64,000 nt of DNA from Streptomyces sp. D2-8 (GTDB lineage Bacteria; Actinomycetota; Actinomycetes; Streptomycetales; Streptomycetaceae). Positions 63,724 through 64,000 of this stretch are shown one piece after another. The stretch lies in assembly GCF_023184515.1 (NCBI RefSeq), contig NZ_JAAHBP010000008.1, positions 62,001 to 126,000 on the forward strand, in the 5' to 3' direction. The position numbers and the translations under genes are program-made. A model generated the notes under the pieces. The model was given only the letters and a program-made list of their open reading frames with translations, made no database searches and was not told the origin of the DNA. Positions within the stretch are counted from its first letter, which is position 1, and each line of letters starts with the position of its first letter.

Positions 63724-64000
63724 GCGACCGTACGCCGATGCTCGCCCAGCCGATGCGGCCGCCCACCGCGGGACGCATCGGGGCCTTCCTCGGGTTCTTC
63801 GTGCTCGGCGCCGTGGTCGGCGTGGCCGGGGCCCTGGTGCAGCCCGGGTGGTTCCCGGGCGGGCTGCTGCTCGCCCTGGCCGGTGAGGCCGGAGCCGTCC
63901 TGGGCGCCGCACGCGTCCTCCGCGGCCGGGTCGGGGGCGTCGCGGCCGCCGCCGGCTGGATGCTCGCCGTCGTCCTGCTCACCGCCAGCCGCCCCGAGGG
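63720..64000 (+). CDS. Membrane protein, N-terminal part (DUF6113-like; cut by window edge)
   Basis: Starts at ATG 63720 overlapping the mshB stop; 93 residues visible. Three hydrophobic segments (IGAFLGFFVLGAVVGVAGAL, GGLLLALAGEAGAVLGAARV, VAAAAGWMLAVVLLTAS) with little loop. The position after mshB and the layout resemble the small DUF6113 membrane proteins of Streptomyces. Function unknown. Confidence 0.65.
   Translation, partial: MSDRTPMLAQPMRPPTAGRIGAFLGFFVLGAVVGVAGALVQPGWFPGGLLLALAGEAGAVLGAARVLRGRVGGVAAAAGWMLAVVLLTASRPE

Overview
The DNA is very GC-rich, with strong third-position G/C bias, GTG starts, many ATGA/GTGA gene overlaps, leaderless TANNNT-N6/7-ATG promoters and actinomycete-specific families (LitR/LitS, mycothiol deacetylase MshB, DUF397, Uma2, SpoIIE/HATPase regulators). 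This points to a Streptomyces or close relative; the species cannot be named from the sequence.

Left part (1-9.6 kb) is a mosaic of rearranged and broken genes: two RHH/PIN toxin-antitoxin modules (one cut by the window edge), a SNF2 helicase with a one-base frameshift, an ABC permease that loses its 3' part beside the helicase end, an intact ABC ATPase and lipoprotein, C-terminal remnants of a GT39-like glycosyltransferase and an AroH-type chorismate mutase joined head to head, a divergent two-component pair, and a TauD-like dioxygenase remnant.

From 9.5 to 24.9 kb lies a light-inducible carotenoid (isorenieratene-type) and photoprotection locus. Minus strand: litS sigma factor, then a DUF4397 surface protein, a class F sortase and a shortened anti-sigma factor. 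Plus strand: litR (MerR + cobalamin domain), crtY-crtT-crtU. Minus strand: crtE-crtI-crtB-Rieske protein, and an SDR/DUF2867 protein with DNA photolyase. A perfect 16-bp inverted repeat lies between litR and litS. Four transcription units (crtY, crtE, SDR-phr and the DUF4397-sortase operon) share an upstream element GCRTCC-N18-GAAG at the same internal spacing; this is a candidate LitS promoter and ties the locus together as one regulon. The four units carry carotenoid synthesis, photolyase and a cell-surface operon.

25-38 kb is accessory and envelope material: a MarR/MMPL exporter pair with a palindromic operator, a fused pseudo-deacetylase/glycosyltransferase with a LytR-CpsA-Psr ligase, an ECF sigma factor with a putative membrane regulator, a minimal ATP-grasp (graspetide-type) RiPP locus, a DUF4190/septum-formation-like protein, a GntR regulator, a SPOR-like small protein and a Nudix hydrolase.

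38-64 kb looks like conserved core: HATPase and PAS-GAF-SpoIIE-HATPase regulators, a GH18-like membrane protein, an actinobacterial succinate dehydrogenase (sdhCAB order), two peptide-binding lipoproteins, TypA/BipA, a five-gene oligopeptide ABC transporter, an S9 peptidase, MshB and the start of a membrane protein. It is interrupted at 61.9-62.8 kb by three adjacent gene remnants (DUF397, an HTH regulator, Uma2).
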